A stretch of DNA of 41,475 nt from Desulfuromonadales bacterium (GTDB lineage Bacteria > Desulfobacterota > Desulfuromonadia > Desulfuromonadales > Syntrophotaleaceae). This document shows positions 23,213 to 32,065 of the stretch, in pieces (position 1 is the first letter of the stretch; each line of letters starts with the position of its first letter). The notes beneath the pieces are model-generated. The model was not told the DNA's origin. It was given only the letters and a program-made list of their open reading frames with translations, and did not search any database. A program made the translations under genes and the position numbers. The stretch spans positions 1 to 41,475 of the forward strand of contig JABXKU010000012.1 of assembly GCA_013619105.1 (NCBI GenBank), read 5' to 3'.

Positions 23213-23231
23213 TGCATCTCCGTTGAAAAGG

Positions 23232-23456
23232 TTATTCTTTAAATTTTTCCACGGTAAAGGTCTGGTCCTGCTTCTTAACTAGCACCTCAACCTGGGTTTC
23301 TACCGCCTGAAGCAATTTCTGACAGCGAGCCGCACTCGCCACTCCCTGTTCAAAGGAGGTCAGTGCCTCTTCCAGGGATAAATCGGCATTTTCCAGACGG
23401 TCTACCACTTCTTCCAGAGTATGGAGGGCCGTCTCAAAACTCTCTTGTTTGGCCAT
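23232..23456 (-). CDS. xseB: Exonuclease VII small subunit
   Basis: 74 aa, typical length. SFETALHTLEEVVDRLENADLSLEEALTSFEQGV is the family's helical hairpin, followed by CQKLLQAVETQVEVLV. XseB subunits wrap the large subunit's coiled coil to form the ssDNA-specific exonuclease VII. AAAGGA lies upstream of the ATG. It lies between xseA (61-nt gap with a small CTTGAC/GTCAAG hairpin over the xseA stop) and ispA. Confidence 0.96.
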   Translation of the reverse strand: MAKQESFETALHTLEEVVDRLENADLSLEEALTSFEQGVASAARCQKLLQAVETQVEVLVKKQDQTFTVEKFKE

Positions 23457-23517
23457 GCCAAATATAATCCTTTTAAATTAAATAGAGCAATCTTGATTAT
23501 CAACATCCTTGACCTTA

Positions 23518-24741
23518 TCAGTCAAGGGGCTTCTCTTGAAAACTTTCCGGAACGACTGCGGTAACCACGGCCTCAACACTGCCACGGCAAAAACGCAAAT
23601 GCATCGCTGCGCCGACTTCCAGCTCGTCGGCATCGCGAATAGCGGTATTTTTACCGACACTAGTGGCGATGGCATATCCCCGCCCCAGGGTAGCCAGGGG
23701 CGACAGGCTGTCGAGACGTCCCACGGCAATGCGCAACCGGGCAGTAGCCTCTCGTCTCCGAGATAGTATGGCCACCTCGGCGCGCCGTAGCAGTTCCTGA
23801 ACCTGCCGTTGGGAGAAGGAAACTCGTTGCAGCCCTCCCTGCAGACGTCGTCCAAGGCCAGCGATGCGCTCCCGCAGCAGGGCTAAGCGATTATCCATCT
23901 GCCGGCTGAGACGCAGGGTCAGGTGATCGACATGGCCTTCCAGTTCACGACGCTCTTTGATTACCAACTCGGCCGCCGCACTCGGGGTCGGTGCCCGCAA
24001 ATCGGCCACCTGGTCGGCAATCGTGAAATCGATCTCATGCCCGACCGCTGAAATAATCGGAATAACAGAGGCGAAGATGGCCCGAGCCACCGGTTCTTCA
24101 TTGAAGGCCCAAAGGTCCTCCGGCGAGCCTCCACCGCGGCCAACAATCAGCACATCGGCCTGAGCGTGGCGATTAAGCTCATTGATGGCTTCGGCAATCC
24201 GTGCCGCGGCGCCGTCACCCTGCACCGGCACCGGATAAAGCAGCACCCTCAGCCCACTACCCCGTCGGCGCAGTACATTGAGTATATCGTGAATAGCGGC
24301 TCCCGTCGCGGAAGTGACCACCCCGATGGTCGCGGGAAAAGCGGGTAGTGGCCTTTTGCGGGAAGGATCGAACAGACCTTCGCCGGCCAGTCTGGCCCGA
24401 AGTTGCTCAAGAGCGATTTGCTGACTACCGAGACCACAGGGTTGCAGGTGCTCAACGACCAACTGCAACTCACCCCGCTGAGCGTAAAGGGACATATGCC
24501 CTCGGGCCACAACTTCCATGCCGTTTTTCGGTGTGAAGCCGAGGGCCCGATTATGCATGCGAAACATGACGGCACGTAACTGGTGCCGGGCATCCTTGAG
24601 GGTGAAATAATAGTGACCGGAGGCGGGTGCGGAAAAGTTGCCGATTTCCCCCCTCACCTGCACCTGCATGAAATTGTCTTCGACCAATTCCTTGAGCAAC
24701 CCCACCAGGCGCGAAACGGTCAAAATGGTTGCAGTGTCCAT
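23518..24741 (-). CDS. xseA: Exonuclease VII large subunit
   Basis: 407 aa from the ATG at 24741 (AGGAA about 10 nt upstream; the frame to 24807 lacks conserved sequence). N-terminal OB-fold: VQVRGEIGNFSAPASGHYYFTLKD, AVMFRMHN, GMEVVARGHMSLYAQRGELQLVV. The catalytic domain includes GVVTSATGAAIHDI, VLIVGRGGGSPEDLWAFNEEPVARAI and SAVGHEIDFTIADQVADLRAPTPSAAAELV, all diagnostic. A long coiled-coil C-terminal region follows. It degrades single-stranded DNA from both ends with XseB in the cytosol. It is first in the operon with xseB, ispA and dxs, and divergent from the ParA-like gene 141 bp away. Confidence 0.97.
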   Translation of the reverse strand: MDTATILTVSRLVGLLKELVEDNFMQVQVRGEIGNFSAPASGHYYFTLKDARHQLRAVMFRMHNRALGFTPKNGMEVVARGHMSLYAQRGELQLVVEHLQPCGLGSQQIALEQLRARLAGEGLFDPSRKRPLPAFPATIGVVTSATGAAIHDILNVLRRRGSGLRVLLYPVPVQGDGAAARIAEAINELNRHAQADVLIVGRGGGSPEDLWAFNEEPVARAIFASVIPIISAVGHEIDFTIADQVADLRAPTPSAAAELVIKERRELEGHVDHLTLRLSRQMDNRLALLRERIAGLGRRLQGGLQRVSFSQRQVQELLRRAEVAILSRRREATARLRIAVGRLDSLSPLATLGRGYAIATSVGKNTAIRDADELEVGAAMHLRFCRGSVEAVVTAVVPESFQEKPLD

Positions 24742-24820
24742 ACTTAGGTATTTCCTGTAACAGTTAGAGGTTAGCCGAATCTGGCGAGGAGATTTCTGGC
24801 GAGCCATTCCGGGGTTTCTA

Positions 24821-24850
24821 TTGACAGGCTGCCCTGCTTGCTTCTATAAG
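24821..24850 (+). promoter_or_regulatory. Sigma-70 promoter of the ParA-like gene
   Basis: TTGACA (24821-24826), 18-nt spacer, TATAAG (24845-24850), 32 nt before the ATG. A strong match. Confidence 0.7.
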
Positions 24851-24882
24851 GTAAGTCTCAGCATTTAACCGAGGATCGATCC

Positions 24883-26274
24883 ATGCAGAAGCCCTACGTA
24901 ATTACCATCTCCAGTGAAAAGGGCGGGGTCGGCAAAACGACCTTGGCTACCAATCTGGCCATTTATCTCAAGGCTCTCAACGAAGAGTTGCCGGTTACCC
25001 TGTTCAGTTTCGACAACCATTTTTCTGTCGATCGCATGTTCCGTATCGGTAAGAAACAAAGTCCTCACGATGTCAGTGGGCTTTTCACCGGCCAGCGCCC
25101 AGAAGAGCTGCTGGAAATCGGTGAATATGGCGTTCAGTTCATCCCCTCCAATCGCCGCCTGGAGGACTTGCCCGAAGTCAGAGACGCAGGTTTCGATCGT
25201 CTGGCCCGAACTATGGCGTCAGGGACCCTGCAAGGCATTGTAATTATCGATACCCGCCCTACCCTGGACATTTTAACTCGCAATGCCTTGTATGCGGCCG
25301 ACCGGGTGATTATTCCGGTCAAGGACGCGGCGTCCTTGGAAAACTGCAAAAACCTCTACGATTTCTGTGAAAGCCAGGGGATCTCCAAGCGAGCCCTGCG
25401 CCTCCTCCCCTGCCTGATCGATTCACGCATACGCTACAAAGGACCATTTACGGATGCTTATCAGCTGTTGAAGGCTTATGCCATCAACCGAGGCTATCTG
25501 TGCATGGAGGGCTTTATCGCCAAAAGCCCCAAAGTGGAATCGTTGAATACCAATCCCGAAGGACGAATCTACCCGATTCTCACCCACGGTCGCGGAACCA
25601 ATGTGCATCTGCAGTTTTCCCATCTGGCTCGTCAAGTGCTGATAGCCTTCAAGGACTGTAAAAGCCATCGCATTGAGGAAATTCGGCAACGTCTAACAGC
25701 ACAAAAGCAGCAACAGGAGCAGGCCCTTAAGCTCCACAGGGAGCGACTATTGCCCCACTGCTTGATTTGCGGTGGCCCTGTATTGGAACAGAACACAGCC
25801 TATTTCTTTTGTGAAACATCCGATGGCCAAATCAGTGGTTTTCTGGAAGAGAGTTGTTTTTCCGACCTGATTTTTCGTTACTTCTACCGTTCGCAAAAGG
25901 AGATTGCGCCAAGCAATCCGTTACGAGAGCTATTTCGGGAATCGGCTCAGCGTTCCTATTTTGTCATGCGCCTAGCGGCGACCAACAACGGTTTAGAAAA
26001 GTCTAGCCTCACTTTTCATCGGTATGATGAAGAAGGCTTGGAAATTTCTCAAAAAACCATCGAAATAAAGGAATTTAAAAACCGCTTTTTACAACGGGGA
26101 AAAACTAATCTCTATCGCTTAATCGAAGCAACATTCCTTGCGGAGCAGGTAGCGCAAGACTCTTTTCTGCTCATCCGCCGAGTGGATTCTCTCGCGGACA
26201 GCGGCCTATTGCTTGACGAACAACACGCGGCCTTTCAGCAGACCATGACCAGCGTTGCAAACAAGCTGCTCTGA
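24883..26274 (+). CDS. ParA/MinD-family ATPase with C-terminal four-Cys domain (uncharacterised)
   Basis: 463 aa. Residues 1-260 are a ParA-type ATPase: the deviant Walker A SEKGGVGKTT (11-20) with signature lysine K13, IVIIDTRPTLDI as the Walker B/switch region, and VIIPVKDAASLENCKNL. Residues 260-290 are a K/Q/R-rich helix. A CLIC (C293, C296) ... C310 ... C325 set then suggests a small zinc-ribbon-like fold, followed by about 130 residues with no known domain. ParA proteins (about 250-300 aa) act as dimeric nucleoid- or membrane-bound ATP switches that place cargo. The extension is unusual. AGGA lies 8 nt before the ATG. It is a single-gene unit with a strong promoter. No ParB-like gene or parS is seen nearby, and the switch II Asp usually followed by P is TRPT here, so partner and cargo are unknown. 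Confidence 0.85.
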   Translation: MQKPYVITISSEKGGVGKTTLATNLAIYLKALNEELPVTLFSFDNHFSVDRMFRIGKKQSPHDVSGLFTGQRPEELLEIGEYGVQFIPSNRRLEDLPEVRDAGFDRLARTMASGTLQGIVIIDTRPTLDILTRNALYAADRVIIPVKDAASLENCKNLYDFCESQGISKRALRLLPCLIDSRIRYKGPFTDAYQLLKAYAINRGYLCMEGFIAKSPKVESLNTNPEGRIYPILTHGRGTNVHLQFSHLARQVLIAFKDCKSHRIEEIRQRLTAQKQQQEQALKLHRERLLPHCLICGGPVLEQNTAYFFCETSDGQISGFLEESCFSDLIFRYFYRSQKEIAPSNPLRELFRESAQRSYFVMRLAATNNGLEKSSLTFHRYDEEGLEISQKTIEIKEFKNRFLQRGKTNLYRLIEATFLAEQVAQDSFLLIRRVDSLADSGLLLDEQHAAFQQTMTSVANKLL

Positions 26275-26286
26275 GTTGAACTGCCG

Positions 26287-27486
26287 CTAGCCTCCCTTAC
26301 CCACCGTCCGGCCCTTACCTTGCGTCAATAGTTGCGACACCGGCACCACCTCGATTCCTTGCTGACGCAAAACCTCGGCTTCTTGCCGCAGGGCTGCCAG
26401 CGTTTCCGGATAAGGGTGGCAGATACCGACCGCAGACCCCCTTCGCCGCGCCATCCCCGCCAGCTTGCGAATCTGGCGTGCGATGGCCGGAACCTCCCGC
26501 ACATTATCCAGAAACACATCCCTCAGAGTTGTGGGCACTCCGATTCGACGAGTTTCCTTAGCCGCCACAGAAGCGGCACTGGTACGACTGTCGACAAAAA
26601 ACAGGCCGCGTTCCTGCAGAACCTCCGCCACCGCAGCCATGGAGTCCGTCTGCTCTGTCAGACGTGAGCCCATATGATTATTGCCGCCAACGACATAAGG
26701 CATGCCGTCGAGCCATTTTCGCAATTGATTCTGCAGTTTGGCCGAATCCATAGACTGTAATAAGGCCGAAGGTCCAGGATCTATCGCCGGATAGCCCCGC
26801 GGCTCCATTGGGATGTGCAACATCACTTCGTGGCCGTGTTGGTGTGCCAAACGAGCCACTGAAGTCGCCTGAGTGGCATAGGGAAGAATGGCAAATGTGA
26901 CCGGCAATTGAATATCGATGAGACTTTTAGCCGAACGATTATCATGACCGAGATCGTCCATAATAATAGCGATTCGCGGCCGTACCGGAACCGGTACTGG
27001 CTCCAACTCGATCACTTTGGAGGGATTAAAGTCGACAAGAAGCCACAATTGCTGACGATAGAGTATGGCGATCTGCCCCCCCGGCTGTCTTCTCTCCACA
27101 AACAAATCGGTAGAAAGCTTGGATAACCGCCGCTGCAACTCTTTAAGATTCATACGTGCAGGCAGAGGCCCTCGAACCTCATAGCGCAGCGGGCCCGATG
27201 CAGAGGAAGTTTGCAGCAAATCAAAAGAGATGCCCGCCCGCCACAACATGCTATCCAGTTCGAGCTGGACATCATCCATCGCTGGTACTTGAGCAATAGG
27301 CGTGGGCAGCGGTTTGTGCCTTGAATGCCAGGATTGGCGCAGATGTCCGAGGACCACTAGACACAGGACAAGAAAACCCGTTACGAACAGAGCGGCCAGC
27401 AAAACTCTTAACCGCTGGCCTGCTTCCCGCTGAGACGAATTTTTACGCCGAGCTGTTTTGCGCTGAGCTGTTCTCTTTTTAGCCAT
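26287..27486 (-). CDS. Divergent polysaccharide deacetylase family protein (YibQ/DUF610)
   Basis: 399 aa. A basic N-terminus and one TM helix (about 26-46) make it an inner-membrane-anchored periplasmic protein. Residues about 170-390 are a NodB-like barrel: RIAIIMDDLGHD, PVTFAILPYATQ, HGHEVMLHIPMEP, GGNNHMGSRLTEQ, FFVDSRTSAAS and GSAVGICHPYPETLAAL. The metal-site D-D and H-x-H-like residues are partly kept. In many Proteobacteria this gene follows envC and ctpA, and relatives are linked to peptidoglycan or septal processes, but substrate and activity are unknown. It is the last gene of ftsE-ftsX-envC-ctpA-yibQ, 67 nt after ctpA. Confidence 0.92.
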   Translation of the reverse strand: MAKKRTAQRKTARRKNSSQREAGQRLRVLLAALFVTGFLVLCLVVLGHLRQSWHSRHKPLPTPIAQVPAMDDVQLELDSMLWRAGISFDLLQTSSASGPLRYEVRGPLPARMNLKELQRRLSKLSTDLFVERRQPGGQIAILYRQQLWLLVDFNPSKVIELEPVPVPVRPRIAIIMDDLGHDNRSAKSLIDIQLPVTFAILPYATQATSVARLAHQHGHEVMLHIPMEPRGYPAIDPGPSALLQSMDSAKLQNQLRKWLDGMPYVVGGNNHMGSRLTEQTDSMAAVAEVLQERGLFFVDSRTSAASVAAKETRRIGVPTTLRDVFLDNVREVPAIARQIRKLAGMARRRGSAVGICHPYPETLAALRQEAEVLRQQGIEVVPVSQLLTQGKGRTVGKGG

Positions 27487-27553
27487 ATGTACTCGTAAAA
27501 ACAGGGAGATGAAAACATCCCCTGGAATGAAAACCGTTATCAGGCAAGTCTTT

Positions 27554-28876
27554 TCAGGCCGCCTTACCGTTCAAACCTTTGAGTATTTGCCAGCCTTTCA
27601 GAAGATCGAGAGCCCGCAGTAACTGATAGTCCTGCCGAGTTTTTGAGTCGAGGGTAAATTTAAGCGGCTTAGGTTCCTGGGCAGGGACGCCACTATTCGA
27701 CTCTGGAGAGTTAATGTGATTTATCAGGTCTTTCTCTCTAAGGGCGCTAAACTCATCGACTTCTTTTATCTCCACAGGTTTAACCAAAATATCCGGCGTA
27801 ATGCCTTTTGCCTGAATAGATGTTCCGTTGGGAGTGAAATATCGAGCGGTGGTCAAGCGCAGACCGGTGTCATCATTCATGGGGATAATGGTTTGCACGG
27901 ACCCTTTGCCGAAGCTCTGAGTGCCGAGAATTACCGCCCGTGAATTATCCTGCAGAGCGCCGGCAACAATTTCAGACGCACTGGCACTGCCGCCGTTGAT
28001 CAGTATCACTATGGGGTAGTCCGGTTCGGTGCCGGGACCATGAGCAGAAAAACGCATCTGACTCCCCTCTTCCCGCCCTTCGGTATAAACGATTAAGCCG
28101 TGTCCCAAAAAGGTGTCGGACACCTTGACCGCCTGATCGAGCAGTCCGCCAGGGTTGTTACGCAAATCGAGGACCAGGCCATCGAGGTCCCCTTTATTTT
28201 GAACTTTGAGATCCGCGAGGGCTTTACTCAAATCGTCCTGAGTGCGTTCCTGAAATTGGGCGATCCGGACATAACCGAACTTATCCTCGAGGGTGCGTGC
28301 CTTAACACTTTTGACTTTGATGATCTCCCGCACAATCTCGAATTCCGTCGGTTTGGTGAAGGACTCGCGCATCACGGAAATTTTAATCTTGGTTCCCTTG
28401 CGGCCACGCATCAGCTTGACAGCCTCCATGATGGACATGTCCTTGGTGAAACGACCCTCGATCTTGACGATCATATCACCGGCCTGCAGTCCGACGCGAT
28501 CGGCAGGAGTACCCTCGATGGGCGAAACGACGGTTAAAATACCGTCACGAATGGTAACTTCTATACCCAGACCGCCGAATTCGCCACTGGTATCAACTTT
28601 AAGCTCTTTATATACATCTGGGGGCATAAAAGATGAGTGCGGGTCGAGAGAGGCCAACATGCCGTTCACCGCACCATAAACTAACTCTTTCATATCCACC
28701 TCTTCGACATAACTGCGGCGAATGATCGATAGAACATCGGTAAAGAGTTGCAGTTCCTGATAGTTGTCTACTTCTTTGGCGACCGCAGTGCGATCTGCGA
28801 GACTGGTAGCCAACCAACCGCACAACACCAGCAACAACATCAAAGCCAAAGCTGTCGGGCGCTTGCTGTTTTGCAT
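27554..28876 (-). CDS. ctpA: Carboxy-terminal processing protease (S41 family)
   Basis: 440 aa from the ATG at 28876; AGGAG lies 8 nt upstream, and the frame to 28984 runs into envC. N-terminal signal/anchor MQNSKRPTALALMLLLVLCGWLATS. The segment LASLDPHSSFMPPDVYKEL precedes a PDZ domain (about 100-185, GLGIEVTIRDGILTVVSPIEGTPADRVGLQAGDMI). The catalytic core has LRNNPGGLL, then INGGSASASEI (nucleophile S299) and GTQSFGKGSVQTI (general base K324). A periplasmic Ser-Lys protease that trims exported proteins or peptidoglycan enzymes. In other bacteria CtpA degrades cell-wall endopeptidases, which fits this EnvC-FtsEX operon. Confidence 0.96.
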   Translation of the reverse strand: MQNSKRPTALALMLLLVLCGWLATSLADRTAVAKEVDNYQELQLFTDVLSIIRRSYVEEVDMKELVYGAVNGMLASLDPHSSFMPPDVYKELKVDTSGEFGGLGIEVTIRDGILTVVSPIEGTPADRVGLQAGDMIVKIEGRFTKDMSIMEAVKLMRGRKGTKIKISVMRESFTKPTEFEIVREIIKVKSVKARTLEDKFGYVRIAQFQERTQDDLSKALADLKVQNKGDLDGLVLDLRNNPGGLLDQAVKVSDTFLGHGLIVYTEGREEGSQMRFSAHGPGTEPDYPIVILINGGSASASEIVAGALQDNSRAVILGTQSFGKGSVQTIIPMNDDTGLRLTTARYFTPNGTSIQAKGITPDILVKPVEIKEVDEFSALREKDLINHINSPESNSGVPAQEPKPLKFTLDSKTRQDYQLLRALDLLKGWQILKGLNGKAA

Positions 28877-28898
28877 TGAGAGGACTCCTGTGAGACGG

Positions 28899-30065
28899 TT
28901 AGGTGCGTGGTTTGAGCCAGTCCAAAGGGTCAAGGGGGGTACCGTGATGCCTGATTTCAAAGTAGATGCTATCGGCGTCTTCATAGCCAGGATAGCCTAG
29001 CGTATCACCGGAGGTAACGGAATCGCCAACGCTTTTCTGCAGGCTGCTGGCCTGGGCATAGAGGGTGTAGTAATTGTCACCGTGATCAACAATGATCATA
29101 TTGCCATAGCCGCGAAAGGTATTGGCGTAGATAACTTTACCACCCCATATAGCCTGAATGGGCTGATTGCCGGACACAGCTATTTCGACCCCCTGGCTAT
29201 CGTACAGAGTGCCGAGGCCCGCTAAACGCCCGGTACCGAAGGGCAACTTGATACGCCCGTTCAGCGGCCAAACCAAGCGTCCCTTTTGCCGAGCAAATTC
29301 ACTGGATGTCTGATTATACTTGCTGGCAGGAGCGGTTTCAAGCCCTTTGACTAGCGAAGCAAGACGCGCACTCTTTTCTTTTAGCGTCGCCAATTCCCCG
29401 CTGATAGCTCCTTGCCTTCGCTGCAACTTAGTCAGCAAACGCTTCTTCAGTCGACGCCCGTCGCGAAGGGTATCGCGGCTGATTTTGAGCTGCTCAATTT
29501 GTTGGTGTCGTTGCCCACGCAGGGCCTCCAAGGAAGCGAGCTCCCGTGCAAGAGCGGCCTGATCGTGGCGAAAGGCGGCCAATAGGCTTCGGTCGTGTTG
29601 CACCACCCGCTTAAACAGATGATAATCTGCCGCCATGGCAGCGGGTGATTGGTTGGCAAACAAGATACGCGGCAAACGCATCTGGCCACCCCGATAGATA
29701 GCGCCAAGCCGCCGCGCCACCAGCTTCCGGCGGTGCCGACTCTGGTGCTGCAGGCTGGCTAGCGCCTTTTGCCTGCGGATTGTGTCTGCCTTGAGAGACT
29801 TGAGTTTGCTTGCGTGTTGCACCTCCCGGGAGCGCAACCGGGTCAGTTGAGTCTGGACCCTCTTCAAGTCCTGCTGCAGGGTGCCCTTCTCCTTCTGCCC
29901 CTGTTCTAGACTGGCAGCAAGCTGATCCATACGCTGCCGAATCTGTTCCAGCTCCTGGCGGTTGTCTGCAAGACTTTCTGCGCAAATAACACCGGCAGAG
30001 GACAGGACTGAAAGAAGAACCAGTAGCAACATGGATGGCAATTGGAGAAAAGACATTACAGCCAT
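28899..30065 (-). CDS. envC: EnvC-like murein hydrolase activator (coiled coil plus degenerate LytM)
   Basis: 388 aa. Signal peptide MAVMSFLQLPSMLLLVLLSVLSSAGVICA, two long coiled-coil stretches (about 35-125 and 150-245), then a LytM/M23 fold (about 270-385): LVWPLNGRIKLPFGTGR, GVEIAVSGNQPIQAIWGGKVIYA, GYGNMIIVDHGDNYYTLYA, YFEIRHHGTPLDPLDWL. The first zinc ligands of active M23 enzymes (HxxxD before the AAxGxxV strand) are replaced by YDSQGVEI. The domain should therefore be catalytically dead and act as an amidase activator driven by FtsEX, as in E. coli EnvC. It begins 2 nt after the ftsX stop; an ATG at codon 4 is an alternative start. Confidence 0.93.
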   Translation of the reverse strand: MAVMSFLQLPSMLLLVLLSVLSSAGVICAESLADNRQELEQIRQRMDQLAASLEQGQKEKGTLQQDLKRVQTQLTRLRSREVQHASKLKSLKADTIRRQKALASLQHQSRHRRKLVARRLGAIYRGGQMRLPRILFANQSPAAMAADYHLFKRVVQHDRSLLAAFRHDQAALARELASLEALRGQRHQQIEQLKISRDTLRDGRRLKKRLLTKLQRRQGAISGELATLKEKSARLASLVKGLETAPASKYNQTSSEFARQKGRLVWPLNGRIKLPFGTGRLAGLGTLYDSQGVEIAVSGNQPIQAIWGGKVIYANTFRGYGNMIIVDHGDNYYTLYAQASSLQKSVGDSVTSGDTLGYPGYEDADSIYFEIRHHGTPLDPLDWLKPRT

Positions 30066-30067
30066 TT

Positions 30068-30964
30068 CTAGATTCGAACAAATTTACGCAAAGACAAAAG
30101 ACTACCGATGAGTCCTAATATAATGCCGGTGGCGATGAGCAACAGCTGTTGGTCCCAAGCAAGAAAAACCACCTTCCCACCACCGGAAACCAACAACAGG
30201 GAAGCCAGCCCCCGCTGTAGAAAGATCTGAAACAAGGCGAAGGACCCCCCAAGAGCAATTAACGCACCCATCGCACCGTGTAATGCGCCTTCCAGCAAAA
30301 AAGGGGTCTTGATAAACAAAGAGGTTGCACCGACCAAAGACATAATCTCTAACTCATCGCGGCGAGCATAAAGGGTTAGCTTAATGGTATTACCAACAAT
30401 GAAAAGAGCGGCAAAAAGAAGGAAGGCCCCGAGTACACCACCACCGATGCGGAGCATGTCGAGAAAAGACTCGAACCGCTCCAACCAATCCTGGCCGTAG
30501 CTAAACTCGGAAAAATCTGGGTTTTGTTTAAGCCGTGCCACCACCGCTTCGGCCGCCTTGCGGCTACGATGCTCTGCCTTAAAGGAAATCTCCAGGGAAG
30601 CGGGTAGAATTTCGGCATCGAATCCTTCCAAAAGGTCGGAATCAGGACCTAAACGTGTACTGAATCGGCGCATGGCCTCCTCACTATCAACATAACTGAC
30701 CCGATCCACCTCCGGCATATCCTCAATAAGCATTCGCCACTCTTTGAGTCGCGTTGGTTGGGGTGCATTATCCAGATAAGCAACGACCTGAATATCTTCA
30801 CTCCAGTGGGAAGCCAACAATTGGACATTGACCACAATTAAGGCAAAGAAAGTGAGAATCGTCAATGCCACAGCCACGGTACCTATAGCGGCGCTGCAAA
30901 GCACAGGGCTCTGCCGGATATTTCGAAAAACTCGGCGCCATAAATAGACTGTCTGATCCAACAC
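30068..30964 (-). CDS. ftsX: Cell division protein FtsX
   Basis: 298 aa from the GTG at 30964. A longer frame starts at a GTG at 31012, but only the inner one has a G-rich ribosome site (AGAGG plus a G9 tract). Topology is that of FtsX: TM1 (about 25-50, SAAIGTVAVALTILTFFALIVV), a periplasmic loop (VVAYLDNAPQPTRLKEWRMLIEDMPEVDRVSYVDSEEA ... FSYGQDWLERF), then three C-terminal TM helices with YARRDELEIMSLVGAT between them. It is an ABC-type mechanotransmitter in the septal inner membrane that works with FtsE and activates EnvC-controlled amidases. The nine-G run next to the start could slip and alter expression. Confidence 0.93.
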   Translation of the reverse strand: MLDQTVYLWRRVFRNIRQSPVLCSAAIGTVAVALTILTFFALIVVNVQLLASHWSEDIQVVAYLDNAPQPTRLKEWRMLIEDMPEVDRVSYVDSEEAMRRFSTRLGPDSDLLEGFDAEILPASLEISFKAEHRSRKAAEAVVARLKQNPDFSEFSYGQDWLERFESFLDMLRIGGGVLGAFLLFAALFIVGNTIKLTLYARRDELEIMSLVGATSLFIKTPFLLEGALHGAMGALIALGGSFALFQIFLQRGLASLLLVSGGGKVVFLAWDQQLLLIATGIILGLIGSLLSLRKFVRI

Positions 30965-31048
30965 TGCCCCCCCCCTCTCTCTTCCATTCGAGTAACGACC
31001 TGTAACTTCCACCGCTCTGAGTTTATACTACCGCACCCAATCAGCCCC

Positions 31049-31717
31049 TCAAGGGGTAAAATCTTCCACCAGTTGCCCCTGATCCAAAGCTATCACCCGA
31101 CGTGGAAATCTGCGGATCATTTCGCGATTGTGGGTGGCTAATAAGACGGTCGTGCCGCGGGCGTTTGCACCCTTGAAGAGATCAAAAATATCGAGGGTCA
31201 CATCAATATCCAAATTACCGGTCGGTTCATCCGCCAGCAGTATGAGGGGATCAATGACCAAGGCTCGCGCTATGGCAACCCGCTGCTGTTCACCACCGGA
31301 AAGCTGTAGCGGGTATTTGTGAAGCTTGCCATGCAAGCCTACGTGCTTCAGGGCTTGATAGACCTTGTTGCTAATTTCGTAACGCTTCTTACCCTGAATT
31401 TCCAAAGGAAAGGCGACATTTTCGAACAGGGTACGGTTCTCAAGCAATTTGAAATCCTGAAACACAATTCCGGTACGACGGCGCAGGTAAGGAATGTGCC
31501 TGGACCCCATGCGAGTAATGTTTTGACCGTTGACCAGGATCTGGCCCCGATTCGGTTTCTCGGCACAATAGAGCAGTTTGAGCAGTGTTGACTTGCCAGC
31601 TCCTGACGGCCCGGTAATGTAGACAAAATCCCCCTTGGGGATCTTTAAATTAAGATTGTGTAGCGCTGAAGAAGAGTCTTTTTGATAAGATTTACAGACA
31701 TTGTAAAGCTGAATCAT
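31049..31717 (-). CDS. ftsE: Cell division ATP-binding protein FtsE
   Basis: 222 aa ABC ATPase. Walker A GPSGAGKST (36-44), Q-loop VFQDFKLL, signature LSGGEQQRVAIARAL (from 139), Walker B LILLADEPTGNLD (158-170), H-loop LLATHNREM. It binds the cytoplasmic side of FtsX and couples ATP hydrolysis to periplasmic peptidoglycan hydrolase activation at the septum. It is first in the operon and ftsX follows after about 85 nt. No strong promoter was picked out in 31718-31930. Confidence 0.97.
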   Translation of the reverse strand: MIQLYNVCKSYQKDSSSALHNLNLKIPKGDFVYITGPSGAGKSTLLKLLYCAEKPNRGQILVNGQNITRMGSRHIPYLRRRTGIVFQDFKLLENRTLFENVAFPLEIQGKKRYEISNKVYQALKHVGLHGKLHKYPLQLSGGEQQRVAIARALVIDPLILLADEPTGNLDIDVTLDIFDLFKGANARGTTVLLATHNREMIRRFPRRVIALDQGQLVEDFTP

Positions 31718-31929
31718 AACCGATCACCTTCTTTATAAAAAACCGACTACAACAACAGATGTTTACAGGGATAGAAGATCTTCTGTATCAATCAATACGA
31801 GCAAGGGGACGGCACCATCCGTTGCAATGATGTACCACGTTATCTTGTAGCAGGTAAAGGGAATCAATAAGATTTTTTTGACTGCTTTAACGTCCAAAAA
31901 ATTCTAAGGTTTAGGGATGGAAATGAAAT

Positions 31930-31965
31930 AAAAAAGGCAACCCTTTGATAAGGATTGCCTTTTTT
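31930..31965 (-). terminator. Terminator of the tRNA-Asp/Val/Asp operon
   Basis: AAAAAAGGCAA (31930-31940) pairs with TTGCCTTTTTT (31955-31965) around a 14-nt loop. It lies just after the last tRNA-Asp on the minus strand, with T6 as the tail. The rest of 31718-31929 shows nothing recognisable. Confidence 0.85.
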
Positions 31966-31972
31966 ATTGGTA

Positions 31973-32049
31973 TGGCGGGGCTGACGGGACTCGAACCCGC
32001 GACCTCCGGCGTGACAGGCCGATGTTGTAACCGACTCTACTACAGCCCC
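31973..32049 (-). tRNA. tRNA-Asp (GTC), copy 2
   Basis: 77 nt including encoded CCA. Acceptor GGGGCTG/CAGCCCC, discriminator G, anticodon loop CTGTCAC (GTC), T-loop TTCGAGT. The D-stem GTAG/CAAC has an A12-A23 mismatch. Identical to the copy at 32151-32227. Confidence 0.97.
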
Positions 32050-32065
32050 GCATACGTACAATTTT

